From NCBI RefSeq assembly GCF_001509475.1, contig NZ_LLZG01000220.1, positions 1 to 64,000 of the forward strand: DNA of 64,000 nucleotides, read 5' to 3'. The notes under the pieces are model-generated. The model searched no databases. It saw nothing but the letters and a program-made list of their open reading frames with translations, and was not told the origin of the DNA. The stretch's first letter is position 1. Every line of letters begins with the position of its first letter. Position numbers and translations under genes: made by a program. Below are positions 25,812 to 33,255 of the stretch, piece after piece. This DNA is from Streptomyces regalis. Lineage in GTDB: Bacteria; Actinomycetota; Actinomycetes; Streptomycetales; Streptomycetaceae.

Positions 25812-27128
25812 GTGAGCAGCAGCGGCCTCATCTACGCAGTCATTGTCGGGGCCTGGGCCGCCTACTTGGTGCCGATGTGGCTCCGTAGGCAGGACGAGCT
25901 GAACGAGGCCCGTCCGACGGAACGCTTCAGCACAGCCATCCGGTTGCTGTCCGGACGGGCGGGGATGGAGCGCCGGTACGCCAAGGACCTGCGCGCGCGC
26001 TCCACCGACGAGGGGGAGCCCAGCGCCGATGTTCCGGGCGACGTCACCGAATCGGTGGACGTCCGGGCCTTCGCCATGCCTCCGACCCGTCCGCAGGCCC
26101 AGGCGGCGGTTCCGGCCCAGGCACCGGAGCGCCCGGAGCCGGCGCGTGAATCCCCCCGCGAAGCGGCGGCCAAGTCGGCACCGGAACGCGCGGGCGCACC
26201 CGTGCCCGAACCGGGTTCCGGTCCGGCGGACAAGGCACGCAAACGCGTGCCCGCGGCCCGGCGTCCCCCTTCGGACGAGGCGGCCGCGGCACGGGCGCGG
26301 CGCTTGAAGGCGCTGGCGCGCCGCAGGCGCACCACCGTCGTCCTCTTCCTCGCGTTCACGCTCGGTGCGATCGTCGCCGCGGTCGGCGGGCTCGCCTTCC
26401 TGTGGGCGCCGGGCGTTCCCGCCGTGATGCTCAGCGGGTACATCGCGTATCTGCGCTCCCAGGAGCGCCGTCGCTTCGCCTACCAGATGGACCGGCGCCG
26501 CGCGGAGGTCGCCGCGCAGCGGCTGCGCGAGCATGCTCGCCAGTCCCGCCGGCGCGGCACCGCCGACACCGGTGCCGGGATCGACGAGCCCGACGAGGGG
26601 GCCGAACCAGGTACGGACACCGGGATGTCCGCGCTCGCCGCGGACCGGCGTGCCCTCGTCGAGCAGACCGATCACGCCGAGTGGGTCGACCAGCAGCGCG
26701 AGCGGCAGCGGCGGCCGGGGCACGGGGACAGTTGGGAGCCGGTTCCGGTGCCGTTGCCGACGTATGTGACCGCGCCGGTCGCTCCGCGGGCCACCACCGA
26801 TGTGGATCTCGGCGCGCCGGACGCGTGGAGCTCGGCACGGTCGAGTTCCGTCGGCCGGGACCGGGACGCGGGGGGCGAGGCAGGCTCCGCCGGCGCGAGG
26901 CGGGACGGCGCGGGTCGCGAGGGTGCGGGCCGCGAGGGCGCGCCTCGGGACGGTTCCGCGCGCGGCGCGGAGTCGGACGAGGCGGCTCACGGCGAGGAGA
27001 AGGCCGAGGGGGGCGGTCGTAGCGACGCCCGCCGCGCCGCTTCCGCCCGCCGGGCGCGCGAGCGGGGCCGCACGCCGCTGTTCGACCAGTACGAGGACGG
27101 CGACCGCCCGCGCGCGGCGAACGAGTAG
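25812..27128 (+). CDS. glpR: Divisome membrane protein SepX / Glp receptor GlpR
   Basis: A 438-aa protein. An N-terminal TM starts almost at once ('MSSSGLIYAVIVGAWAAYL'). The conserved cytoplasmic block 'RRQDELNEARPTERFSTAIR' follows, then a long Pro/Ala/Glu-rich linker. Two more TM helices lie near residues 174-215 ('TVVLFLAFTLGAIVAAVGG', 'LWAPGVPAVMLSGYIAYL') and then a disordered charged C-terminal region. This layout and N-terminus match SepX, a Streptomyces divisome component, equal to GlpR, the membrane receptor of Glp in Corynebacterium. The glp partner is 2 kb upstream. The C-terminal tail has a repeat-rich Gly/Arg/Glu section. Confidence 0.88.
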   Translation: MSSSGLIYAVIVGAWAAYLVPMWLRRQDELNEARPTERFSTAIRLLSGRAGMERRYAKDLRARSTDEGEPSADVPGDVTESVDVRAFAMPPTRPQAQAAVPAQAPERPEPARESPREAAAKSAPERAGAPVPEPGSGPADKARKRVPAARRPPSDEAAAARARRLKALARRRRTTVVLFLAFTLGAIVAAVGGLAFLWAPGVPAVMLSGYIAYLRSQERRRFAYQMDRRRAEVAAQRLREHARQSRRRGTADTGAGIDEPDEGAEPGTDTGMSALAADRRALVEQTDHAEWVDQQRERQRRPGHGDSWEPVPVPLPTYVTAPVAPRATTDVDLGAPDAWSSARSSSVGRDRDAGGEAGSAGARRDGAGREGAGREGAPRDGSARGAESDEAAHGEEKAEGGGRSDARRAASARRARERGRTPLFDQYEDGDRPRAANE

Positions 27129-27197
27129 CCACCGGCCGGGGCAGGGAACGGATTTCCAAGCAGGCCGATCGGGGTGCTAAAGTTTCACTCGTTGCAA

Positions 27198-27271
27198 GGG
27201 CCTGTGGCGCAGTCCGGTAGCGCACCTCGTTCGCATCGAGGGGGCCAGGGGTTCAAATCCCCTCAGGTCCA
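27198..27271 (+). tRNA. tRNA-Ala (anticodon CGC)
   Basis: The cloverleaf is complete. The acceptor is GGGCCTG with CAGGTCC, including the G3-U70 pair that marks alanine tRNAs. The anticodon stem CCTCG/CGAGG closes the loop TTCGCAT with anticodon CGC. The T-arm is AGGGG-TTCAAAT-CCCCT. CCA is not encoded (ACCG follows). No integrase or duplicated tRNA 3' end is visible nearby. Confidence 0.95.
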
Positions 27272-27306
27272 CCGCAACAACTTTCCAAGGGAACTTGGGA
27301 GTTGGA

Positions 27307-27340
27307 AGATCCCGTCCGATCGGTTGATCGGGCGGGATCT
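27307..27340 (+). terminator. Terminator after tRNA-Ala
   Basis: A 15-bp stem (AGATCCCGTCCGATC and complement with one G-U pair) closes a GGTT loop 35 nt after the tRNA and is followed by TTGTTGTT. It is the most classical rho-independent terminator in the window. Confidence 0.88.
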
Positions 27341-27396
27341 TTGTTGTTCCCACGGTTCCCACGGTTGTCGCCAAGAGCGGCGTCTTGAGGGGGAAC

Positions 27397-28638
27397 GTGG
27401 AGAAGGTCGACGCAGCGTTACCGGCGGGGCGTACGGCGCCGTTGCGGAGTGGGGCCTTCCGGCGGTTCCTGCTGGCCAATCTCGTCTCCGCCACCGGGTC
27501 CGCCATGGCGCCCCTCGCGCTCGCCTACTCCGTGATCGGGGAGGGCGGCGGAGCCGGGGACCTCGGACTGGTGCTGGCCACCAACACTGTGCCGACGGTC
27601 GTGTTCCTTGTCGTGGGCGGAGTGCTCGCCGACCGGCTGTCCCGGAGCCGGATGCTCTTCCTCGGCAATCTGCTGGCGGCCGCCGCCCAGGGGGCGCTCG
27701 CTGTGATCGTCGCCACGGGGCACGCGTCGACGGGCTCCATCGCGGTCTGCGGGTTCGTCTCCGGCACGGCGATGGCCTTCACCGTGCCCGCCGCTCAGGG
27801 CGCCGTGAGCCAGATCGTCCCCGTGGAGCAGTTGCAGCAGGCCAACGCCCTGCTCAGGCTGCCGGGCAACGCGGTCAAGGTGCTCGGACCGGCCGTCGGC
27901 GGAGTCGTCGTCGCGGTCAGCGGCCCGGCCTGGGCGCTGGCCTGGGACGCGCTCACCTTCGCCGTCGCCGCCGTACTGCTGCTCGGGCTGCGCCTGGACG
28001 CGCCTGTCACCGTCACCAGCGCGCTCGGCGATCTGCGGGAGGGCTGGGCCGGCTTCTGGTCGCGGACCTGGCTGTGGACGTACACGGCGTGCGGGACCGT
28101 CCTCGTCGGCGCGTGGCTGGCGGGATTCCAGCTGCTCGGGCCCGTCGTCGCGGCACAGCAGTACGCGGGGGCGCGTGACTGGGGTCTGGTGCAGGGCGCG
28201 TTCGCGGCGGGGCTGTTGGCCGGGACGGTGGTGTGTCTGCGCTGGCGGCCGTACCGGTTGCTCACGGTGGCCGTGGTGGGCGGTGTGCCGCTCGCCGCGC
28301 CTCTGCTCGTCATGGGCTGGGGACTGCCGTTGCCCTGGGTGCTGTTGGCCGCGTTGCTTGCGGGCGTCGGGCTGGACGTGGCGATCGTCGCGTGGGCGAC
28401 CGCCTTCCAACAGCACGTGCCGCAGGGAGAGTTGGGGCGCCTGAGCGCGTTCAACAGTGTCGGTGAGCGGCTGGCGATTCCCCTCGGCTACCTTCTGACC
28501 GCCCTCGCGGTCGGTACCTGGGACAACCGGACGGTGCTGGTGGCGTGCGCCGCTCTGGTCGTCGCCGCGGCCGTCCTCAACCTCTGTGTGCGGGACGTGT
28601 ACCGCATCAACCGGCGTGCGGGGGAGGGGGACGGCTGA
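27397..28638 (+). CDS. MFS transporter (MFS_3/EntS-like) with an early TTA codon
   Basis: A 413-aa, 12-TM transporter. 'SGAFRRFLLANLVSATGSAM' opens the fold, with 'GGVLADRLSRSRMLFLGNLL', 'FTVPAAQGAVSQIVPVEQLQ' and 'ANALLRLPGNAVKVLGPAVG' as MFS_3 blocks found in siderophore or macrolide exporters. GTG at 27397 has AGGGGGA upstream; a TTG at 27385 is also in frame. Codon 8 is TTA (27418-27420), a leucine codon that in Streptomyces needs the bldA tRNA, so expression may be developmentally controlled. The substrate is unknown. Confidence 0.88.
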   Translation: MEKVDAALPAGRTAPLRSGAFRRFLLANLVSATGSAMAPLALAYSVIGEGGGAGDLGLVLATNTVPTVVFLVVGGVLADRLSRSRMLFLGNLLAAAAQGALAVIVATGHASTGSIAVCGFVSGTAMAFTVPAAQGAVSQIVPVEQLQQANALLRLPGNAVKVLGPAVGGVVVAVSGPAWALAWDALTFAVAAVLLLGLRLDAPVTVTSALGDLREGWAGFWSRTWLWTYTACGTVLVGAWLAGFQLLGPVVAAQQYAGARDWGLVQGAFAAGLLAGTVVCLRWRPYRLLTVAVVGGVPLAAPLLVMGWGLPLPWVLLAALLAGVGLDVAIVAWATAFQQHVPQGELGRLSAFNSVGERLAIPLGYLLTALAVGTWDNRTVLVACAALVVAAAVLNLCVRDVYRINRRAGEGDG

Positions 28639-28653
28639 CGCCGGCCGTCCGCG

Positions 28654-29130
28654 TCACAGCGCCTTGGCGTAACAGAGACTCAGCTCGTGGAAGCGGTAGT
28701 AGCCGAACTTCTCGCACGGCTCGTACCCGCTGGAGATGTACAGCGCCACTGCCTCCGGCTGCTTGGCGCCGGTCTCCAGCACCATGCGGGTGCGGCCCGC
28801 CGCCCGCGCGTCCTCCTCCAGTGCGGCCAGGATGCGTCTCGCCAGGCCCCGCCCGCGCATCTGCTCGACGACGTACATCCGCTTGAGCTCGGCGTCCCCG
28901 TCTTGGTTGCCCTCGCCGTTCTCGTCCTGGGCGCGCCAGCCGCCGGAGGCGACGGGGGTGCCGAGCTCGTCGTAGGCGATCAGGTAGAGGCCGTTCGGCG
29001 GCTCGAAGTCCGTCGGGGCGAGGGGGGTGGCGTCGCCGTCGTCGCCGTAGCGGACGCCGTACTCGGCCTGCACCTGGTCGTTGAGCTTGACGGCGTCAGG
29101 GTGGTCGAAGGAGACGGGGCGTATATGCAT
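28654..29130 (-). CDS. GNAT-family N-acetyltransferase
   Basis: A 158-aa acetyltransferase with the acetyl-CoA-binding core 'ELKRMYVVEQMRGRGLARRI' followed by 'MVLETGAKQPEAVALYISSG' and 'YEPCEKFGYY'. The substrate is unknown. ATG at 29130 lies just inside an AT-rich stretch (29131-29160) with GATAC...GTATC symmetry. This is probably the promoter shared with the divergent xthA 77 bp away, and the mRNA leader would be very short. Confidence 0.88.
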   Translation of the reverse strand: MHIRPVSFDHPDAVKLNDQVQAEYGVRYGDDGDATPLAPTDFEPPNGLYLIAYDELGTPVASGGWRAQDENGEGNQDGDAELKRMYVVEQMRGRGLARRILAALEEDARAAGRTRMVLETGAKQPEAVALYISSGYEPCEKFGYYRFHELSLCYAKAL

Positions 29131-29207
29131 GCTAGATACCGTATATCAATTCAAGATCAAGAGGTTCCAGAATCGGACAACGTCCAGTGTGCCGGTAAGG
29201 TGCCGGG

Positions 29208-30008
29208 GTGCTCACTGTGACCTCTGTGAATGTGAACGGGCTGCGGGCCGCCGCGAAGAAGGGCTTCGTGGAGTGGCTCGCCGGCACCGAAGCCGATGTG
29301 CTGTGCCTGCAGGAGGTGCGCGCGGAGCCGCAGCAGCTGCCCGAGCACGTCCGCACGCCCGACGGCTGGCACGTCGTGCACGCGCCCGCCGCCGCCAAGG
29401 GCCGCGCCGGTGTCTCCCTCTACACCCGCCGTGAGCCCGACCGCATCCAGGTCGGCTTCGGGTCGAGTGAGTTCGACGGCAGCGGGCGTTACGTCGAGGC
29501 CGACCTGCCCGGTGTGACGGTCGCCTCCCTCTACCTCCCCTCCGGCGAGGTCGGCACCGAGCGGCAGGACGAGAAGGTCCGCTTCATGGGCGAGTTCCTC
29601 GCCTACCTGAAGGACCTGCGCGAGCGCGCCGCCGCCGACGGCCGCGAGGTCCTCGTCTGCGGTGACTGGAACATCGCCCACCAGCAGGCCGACCTGAAAA
29701 ACTGGCGCGGCAACACCAAGAACTCCGGCTTCCTGCCGGAGGAGCGGGAGTGGCTCGGCCGGGTGTTCGACCTCACCGCCGGCGGCTACGTCGACGTCGT
29801 ACGGTCGCTGCATCCGGACACCGAGGGGCCGTACTCGTGGTGGTCGTACCGCGGGCGGGCCTTCGACAACGACACGGGGTGGCGCATCGACTACCACGTG
29901 GCGACGCCGGGTCTCGCCGCCAAGGCGCTCAAGGGGTACGTCGAGCGGGCGGCGACGCATGCCGAGCGGTGGTCGGACCACGCGCCGGTGACGGTCGTCT
30001 ACGGGTGA
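29208..30008 (+). CDS. xthA: Exodeoxyribonuclease III (AP endonuclease)
   Basis: A 266-aa EEP-fold nuclease for base-excision repair. 'MLTVTSVNVNGLRAAAKKGF' carries the first metal/Asn motif, 'ADVLCLQEVRAEP' has the metal-binding Glu, 'VCGDWNIAH' the catalytic Asp-Asn, and 'YSWWSYRGRAFDNDTGWRID' and 'ERWSDHAPVTVVYG' (Asp-His) end the active site. GTG at 29208. The last seven codons and the stop are part of a 23-bp tandem duplication. Confidence 0.95.
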   Translation: MLTVTSVNVNGLRAAAKKGFVEWLAGTEADVLCLQEVRAEPQQLPEHVRTPDGWHVVHAPAAAKGRAGVSLYTRREPDRIQVGFGSSEFDGSGRYVEADLPGVTVASLYLPSGEVGTERQDEKVRFMGEFLAYLKDLRERAAADGREVLVCGDWNIAHQQADLKNWRGNTKNSGFLPEEREWLGRVFDLTAGGYVDVVRSLHPDTEGPYSWWSYRGRAFDNDTGWRIDYHVATPGLAAKALKGYVERAATHAERWSDHAPVTVVYG

Positions 30009-30032
30009 TGGTGACGGTCGTCCACGGGTGAT
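29987..30032 (+). repeat. 23-bp tandem duplication across the xthA stop codon
   Basis: Two 23-bp units (29987-30009, 30010-30032) differ at one base. The first includes the TGA of xthA; the second carries a copy of the last codons and the TGA. Confidence 0.9.
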
Positions 30033-30149
30033 TTCGCGCCTGATTTCTCGCCGTTGACCCTCGAGCGCGTACGGCCCCGGTTGTCGAACGTGTGCGCGCG
30101 GAAATGCTCACTCCCAAAGGACGGTGCTTACCGGTCGGAGGGACGACGC

Positions 30150-32348
30150 ATGCGGGGGCAGGAGCGGGGCGGCCACAACGAGATGAGCGGTGTCGTGCAC
30201 GGCCCCGGCGTGCAGGCGTCGGTGGTGCACGGAGGTGTGCACATCCGGACCGGCGACCCGTCGGCCGCGCCGCGGACTCAGCGGCCGTGGCAACTTCCAC
30301 GCGCGGTCCCGCTCACCGACCGCACCCAAGAGGTGGAGCGCCTGGAAGAGCTGCGCGCCCGCGCCACGCACCGCGGGCAGCCCGCGCTGGCCACGGTGAG
30401 CGGCCTGGGCGGGGTGGGCAAGACCGCGCTGGCCCTGGCCTGGCTGCACCGGCTGCGCCCGGACTTCCCGGGCGGTCAGTTGTACGCCGACCTGGGCGCC
30501 CAGTCGCCGACCGGCCCCGCCGACCCGGCCGAGGTCCTCAGCGGCTTCCTGCGCGGGTTCGGCGTGCCGCCGCAGCAGGTGCCGTACGGCATCGCGGAAC
30601 GGGCCGCGCTGTACCGCTCGCTGACCGCGGAGCGCCCGGTCGTGGTGCTGCTCGACGACGCGGTGACGGCGGCCCAGGTGCGGCCGCTGCTGCCGGGCGG
30701 GGCGAACGTCACCCTCGTCACCAGTCGTCGGCGGATGTCGGGACTGGCCCTCGAAGGCGGCCACCAGATGCATCTGGAACCGCTGGCGCCGGAGGCGGCC
30801 GTCGAACTGCTGGCGGTCACCCTCGCCGACGACCGGGTGGCCACCGAGCCGGACGACGCCCGCGCTCTCGTCGGGCTGTGCGCGGGGCTGCCGCTGGCGG
30901 TGCGGGTGGCCGGGGCCCGGCTCGCGGCCCGGCCGCAGCGGCGGATCACCACCATGGTCCGCGCGCTGGCCGCGGAGCGGGGGAGGCTGGACGCGCTGGC
31001 CATCGACGGCGACCACGGGGTGCGCGCGGCACTGGACCTGTCGTACCGGGGGCTGCCCCCGGCCGCGGCCCGGCTCTACCGGCTGCTCGGGGTGCACCCG
31101 GCGACAGAGTTCGGGACCACGGCGGCTCGGGCGCTGCTCGCCGGGACGGGGACGGGGCAGCGGCAGGGGGCGGCGGGCGAGCAGCGGGAGCCGTGGGAGG
31201 ACGCGGCCGTCGACGAACTGCTGGACGTCCTTCACGACGCCAATCTGCTGATCGAGGTCGGCGAGGACCGCTACCGCTTCCACGATCTCGTACGGCTGCA
31301 CGCCGCGGCCATGGCGGAGGAGGGCGAGCCCCCCGAGCAGCGCGCGGCGGCGTTCCGGCGCCTCGCCGACCACTGTCTGGCGACCGCCACCCGGGCCGAG
31401 ACGGCCATCGATCCCCAACACCCGTTACGGGAGCGCTCGTTCGGGCCCGGACCGGTGGTCATCGAGGACTTCGGCGAGGGCGTGCAGGCGGCGTTGGACT
31501 GGCTGGACCGGGAGCTGCCGACGCTGCTGGCGGTGATACGCCGGGCGAGCGCGGCGGGCGCGCCCGAGGCCGGCTGGCAACTCGCCGACGCGCTGGGGCC
31601 GTTCTTCATCCGGCGCAAGCACTACGACCAATGGTGCGCCGCCCATGCCGAGGGGCTCGCCGCCGCGCGGGAGCTGTCGGACACGGCGGCCCAGTGCCGG
31701 ATGCTCACCTCCGGTGGCCTGGGCGAGCTGGGGCGCGGTGACCATACGCGTGCCCTGGAGATGTTCGAGGAGGCGGCGCGGCTGTTCGCGGCCGACGGGG
31801 ACGGGCTGGGCCGGGCCCGCACGCTGAACTACCGCGGGCTCGCACAGCAGCGCCTGGGCCGACTGGACGCGGCGGCCGAGCTGTTCGCCCGTGCCGCCGC
31901 GGAGCTGCCCGGCTGCGGCGATCACCGGGCCGGTGCGCTCGCCCGGCTCAACGCGGCCGACGTCGAGCTGGCCCGGGGCCGGCTGGAGCAGACGGCGGCG
32001 GGCGCCGCCGAGGCCCGCACGACGCTGCTGGCCGTGAACGACACGTACAACGCCGCACGGGCCGCGATCCTGCTCGGCCGGGTCGGCCTGCGCCGGGGAC
32101 GGCCCGACGAGGCCGAGGCCTGGCTCACCGGCGCGCTGACCTCGCTGCGCGATGTCGCCGCCCACTACGAAGTGGCCCGCGCCCTGGAGTCCCTGGGCGA
32201 GGCCGCCGAGCAGCGCGGCCAACGGACACTCGCCCGGGACCGCTACCGGGAGGCGCTGGACCTCTACGTCGCGGTGAACCGCCCGGCCGCCGCGGACGAG
32301 CTGCGCGAACGGTTGCGGGGCGCGGGGCGGGACGCCGCCGCCGACTGA
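30150..32348 (+). CDS. STAND NTPase (NB-ARC + TPR) with N-terminal RHIM-like/BASS motif
   Basis: A 732-aa protein. Residues 12-32 contain 'MSGVVHGPGVQASVVHGGVH', which matches the bacterial amyloid signalling (BASS) / RHIM-like motifs found at the N-termini of Streptomyces NLR-like proteins. The NB-ARC ATPase follows, with a P-loop 'GLGGVGKTALALAW' (85-98), Walker B 'PVVVLLDDAV', 'LVTSRRRMSGL' and 'GLCAGLPLAVRVAGARLA'. A winged-helix-like part and about five TPR units (about 470-720) finish it. There is no DNA-binding head. ATG at 30150 has CGGAGGGA 7 nt upstream. Codon 426 is TTA (31425-31427). It likely works as a signal-sensing switch that nucleates a partner bearing a matching motif. Confidence 0.85.
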   Translation: MRGQERGGHNEMSGVVHGPGVQASVVHGGVHIRTGDPSAAPRTQRPWQLPRAVPLTDRTQEVERLEELRARATHRGQPALATVSGLGGVGKTALALAWLHRLRPDFPGGQLYADLGAQSPTGPADPAEVLSGFLRGFGVPPQQVPYGIAERAALYRSLTAERPVVVLLDDAVTAAQVRPLLPGGANVTLVTSRRRMSGLALEGGHQMHLEPLAPEAAVELLAVTLADDRVATEPDDARALVGLCAGLPLAVRVAGARLAARPQRRITTMVRALAAERGRLDALAIDGDHGVRAALDLSYRGLPPAAARLYRLLGVHPATEFGTTAARALLAGTGTGQRQGAAGEQREPWEDAAVDELLDVLHDANLLIEVGEDRYRFHDLVRLHAAAMAEEGEPPEQRAAAFRRLADHCLATATRAETAIDPQHPLRERSFGPGPVVIEDFGEGVQAALDWLDRELPTLLAVIRRASAAGAPEAGWQLADALGPFFIRRKHYDQWCAAHAEGLAAARELSDTAAQCRMLTSGGLGELGRGDHTRALEMFEEAARLFAADGDGLGRARTLNYRGLAQQRLGRLDAAAELFARAAAELPGCGDHRAGALARLNAADVELARGRLEQTAAGAAEARTTLLAVNDTYNAARAAILLGRVGLRRGRPDEAEAWLTGALTSLRDVAAHYEVARALESLGEAAEQRGQRTLARDRYREALDLYVAVNRPAAADELRERLRGAGRDAAAD

Positions 32349-32377
32349 GCCGGACGCCTTGGGCCGTGGTGGCGGTG

Positions 32378-32695
32378 CCCGGCGCGGGGCGCCGTCGTTG
32401 AGTGAGTCGGGCGATTTGGGGCGTAGTGGTGGTGCCTGCCTGTGGCGGCGTCGCGCGCTTAGGCGGGCCGGGAGGTTGCTGCCTTTGCCGTGGTGGCGGA
32501 GGCGCTGCAGTTCGGTTGGCGTCCGTGGGTACCGAACGGTTGCGGCGCCCGGCGCGGGGCGCCGTCGTTGAGTGAGTCGGGCGCTTTGGGTTGTAGTGGT
32601 GGTGCTCGCTCGTGGCGGTGTCGCGCGTGCTCAGGCGGGCCGGGAGGCCGTCGCCTTCGCTGTCGTGGCGGAGGGGCTGCAGTTCGGTCGGTGTT
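32378..32695. repeat. Degenerate direct duplication (period 170 bp) filling a 433-bp gene-free gap
   Basis: The gap 32349-32781 has no convincing gene. Two copies of about 145 bp start at 32378 and 32548. Each begins with CCCGGCGCGGGGCGCCGTCG, then GTTGAGTGAGTCGGGCG, and ends near GGCTGCAGTTCGGT (copy 1 reads GCGCTGCAGTTCGGT). They are about 85-90% identical by eye and separated by about 24 bp. Reading frames through it on both strands are short and compositionally odd. It may be decayed coding DNA or a mobile repeat. Confidence 0.75.
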
Positions 32696-32781
32696 TGTGG
32701 TGGTGCGCAAGGTCAGGGGTCCGGCAGGGCGGGGAGATGCACCCGGACCGCCGTGTTCAGGCTGTTGCTCACCACTTGGTG

Positions 32782-33255
32782 TCATCGCATGCCCGTCGCC
32801 GTCTCCAGCATGCGCACCGTCATGTCCTCCCACTCCGCCGGAGCCAGGCTCGCTGACAGCCACGCGTGGGCCAGTGAGGCCCAGGTGGGCCAGGGGCACA
32901 GGGACATGTGCCGGGAGTTCAGGATCAGGCGGGCCGGGGCGTGGCCGTACGGGCCGAGGCGTAGCCAGCAGCTCTCGGTCTCCTGATGTACCGCCACCAC
33001 CGCCGCGCCCGGGTGGGCGGCGGCCAGGTCGTCGGCCGCGGAGGCGCCCGGGCCCGGCGCTACCAGGACGTCGGCGAGCAGCGGCCAGGGGGGTGGGGCG
33101 GGGAGTGTGACCCGCAGGTGCCGGTCCACGACCGGGGGACGGCGGCCCGGTCGCGTCGGGGTCAGGCGGACCGTGACGCGGTGCGCGGCGACGGCCGACG
33201 GCGGTGGGAAACCGTGCACCGACACGGCTGTCCTCCCCTCGGCGCCGCTGCTCAT
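32782..33255 (-). CDS. Orphan 157-aa protein coupled to the GT-B-like gene
   Basis: I do not recognise the family. It starts 'MSSGAEGRTAVSVHGFPPPS', has a mixed alpha/beta look ('HLRVTLPAPPPWPLLADVLV', 'AAVVAVHQETESCWLRLG') and a C-terminal half rich in Trp ('LCPWPTWASLAHAWLSASLA', 'EWEDMTVRMLETATGMR'). It has no signal peptide or TM. Its ATG overlaps the stop of the upstream gene (ATGA, 33252-33255), so it is translated with it. It is the last gene of this two-gene unit. Confidence 0.7.
   Translation of the reverse strand: MSSGAEGRTAVSVHGFPPPSAVAAHRVTVRLTPTRPGRRPPVVDRHLRVTLPAPPPWPLLADVLVAPGPGASAADDLAAAHPGAAVVAVHQETESCWLRLGPYGHAPARLILNSRHMSLCPWPTWASLAHAWLSASLAPAEWEDMTVRMLETATGMR

Noticed and set aside
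27198-27340. tRNA-Ala as an integration site for a mobile element
   Set aside because: No integrase or excisionase and no second copy of the tRNA 3' end is visible downstream.
32459-32899. Reverse frame of 146 codons through the duplicated gap
   Set aside because: Pro/Arg-rich translation caused by the repeat, no start signal, overlaps the real 157-aa gene.
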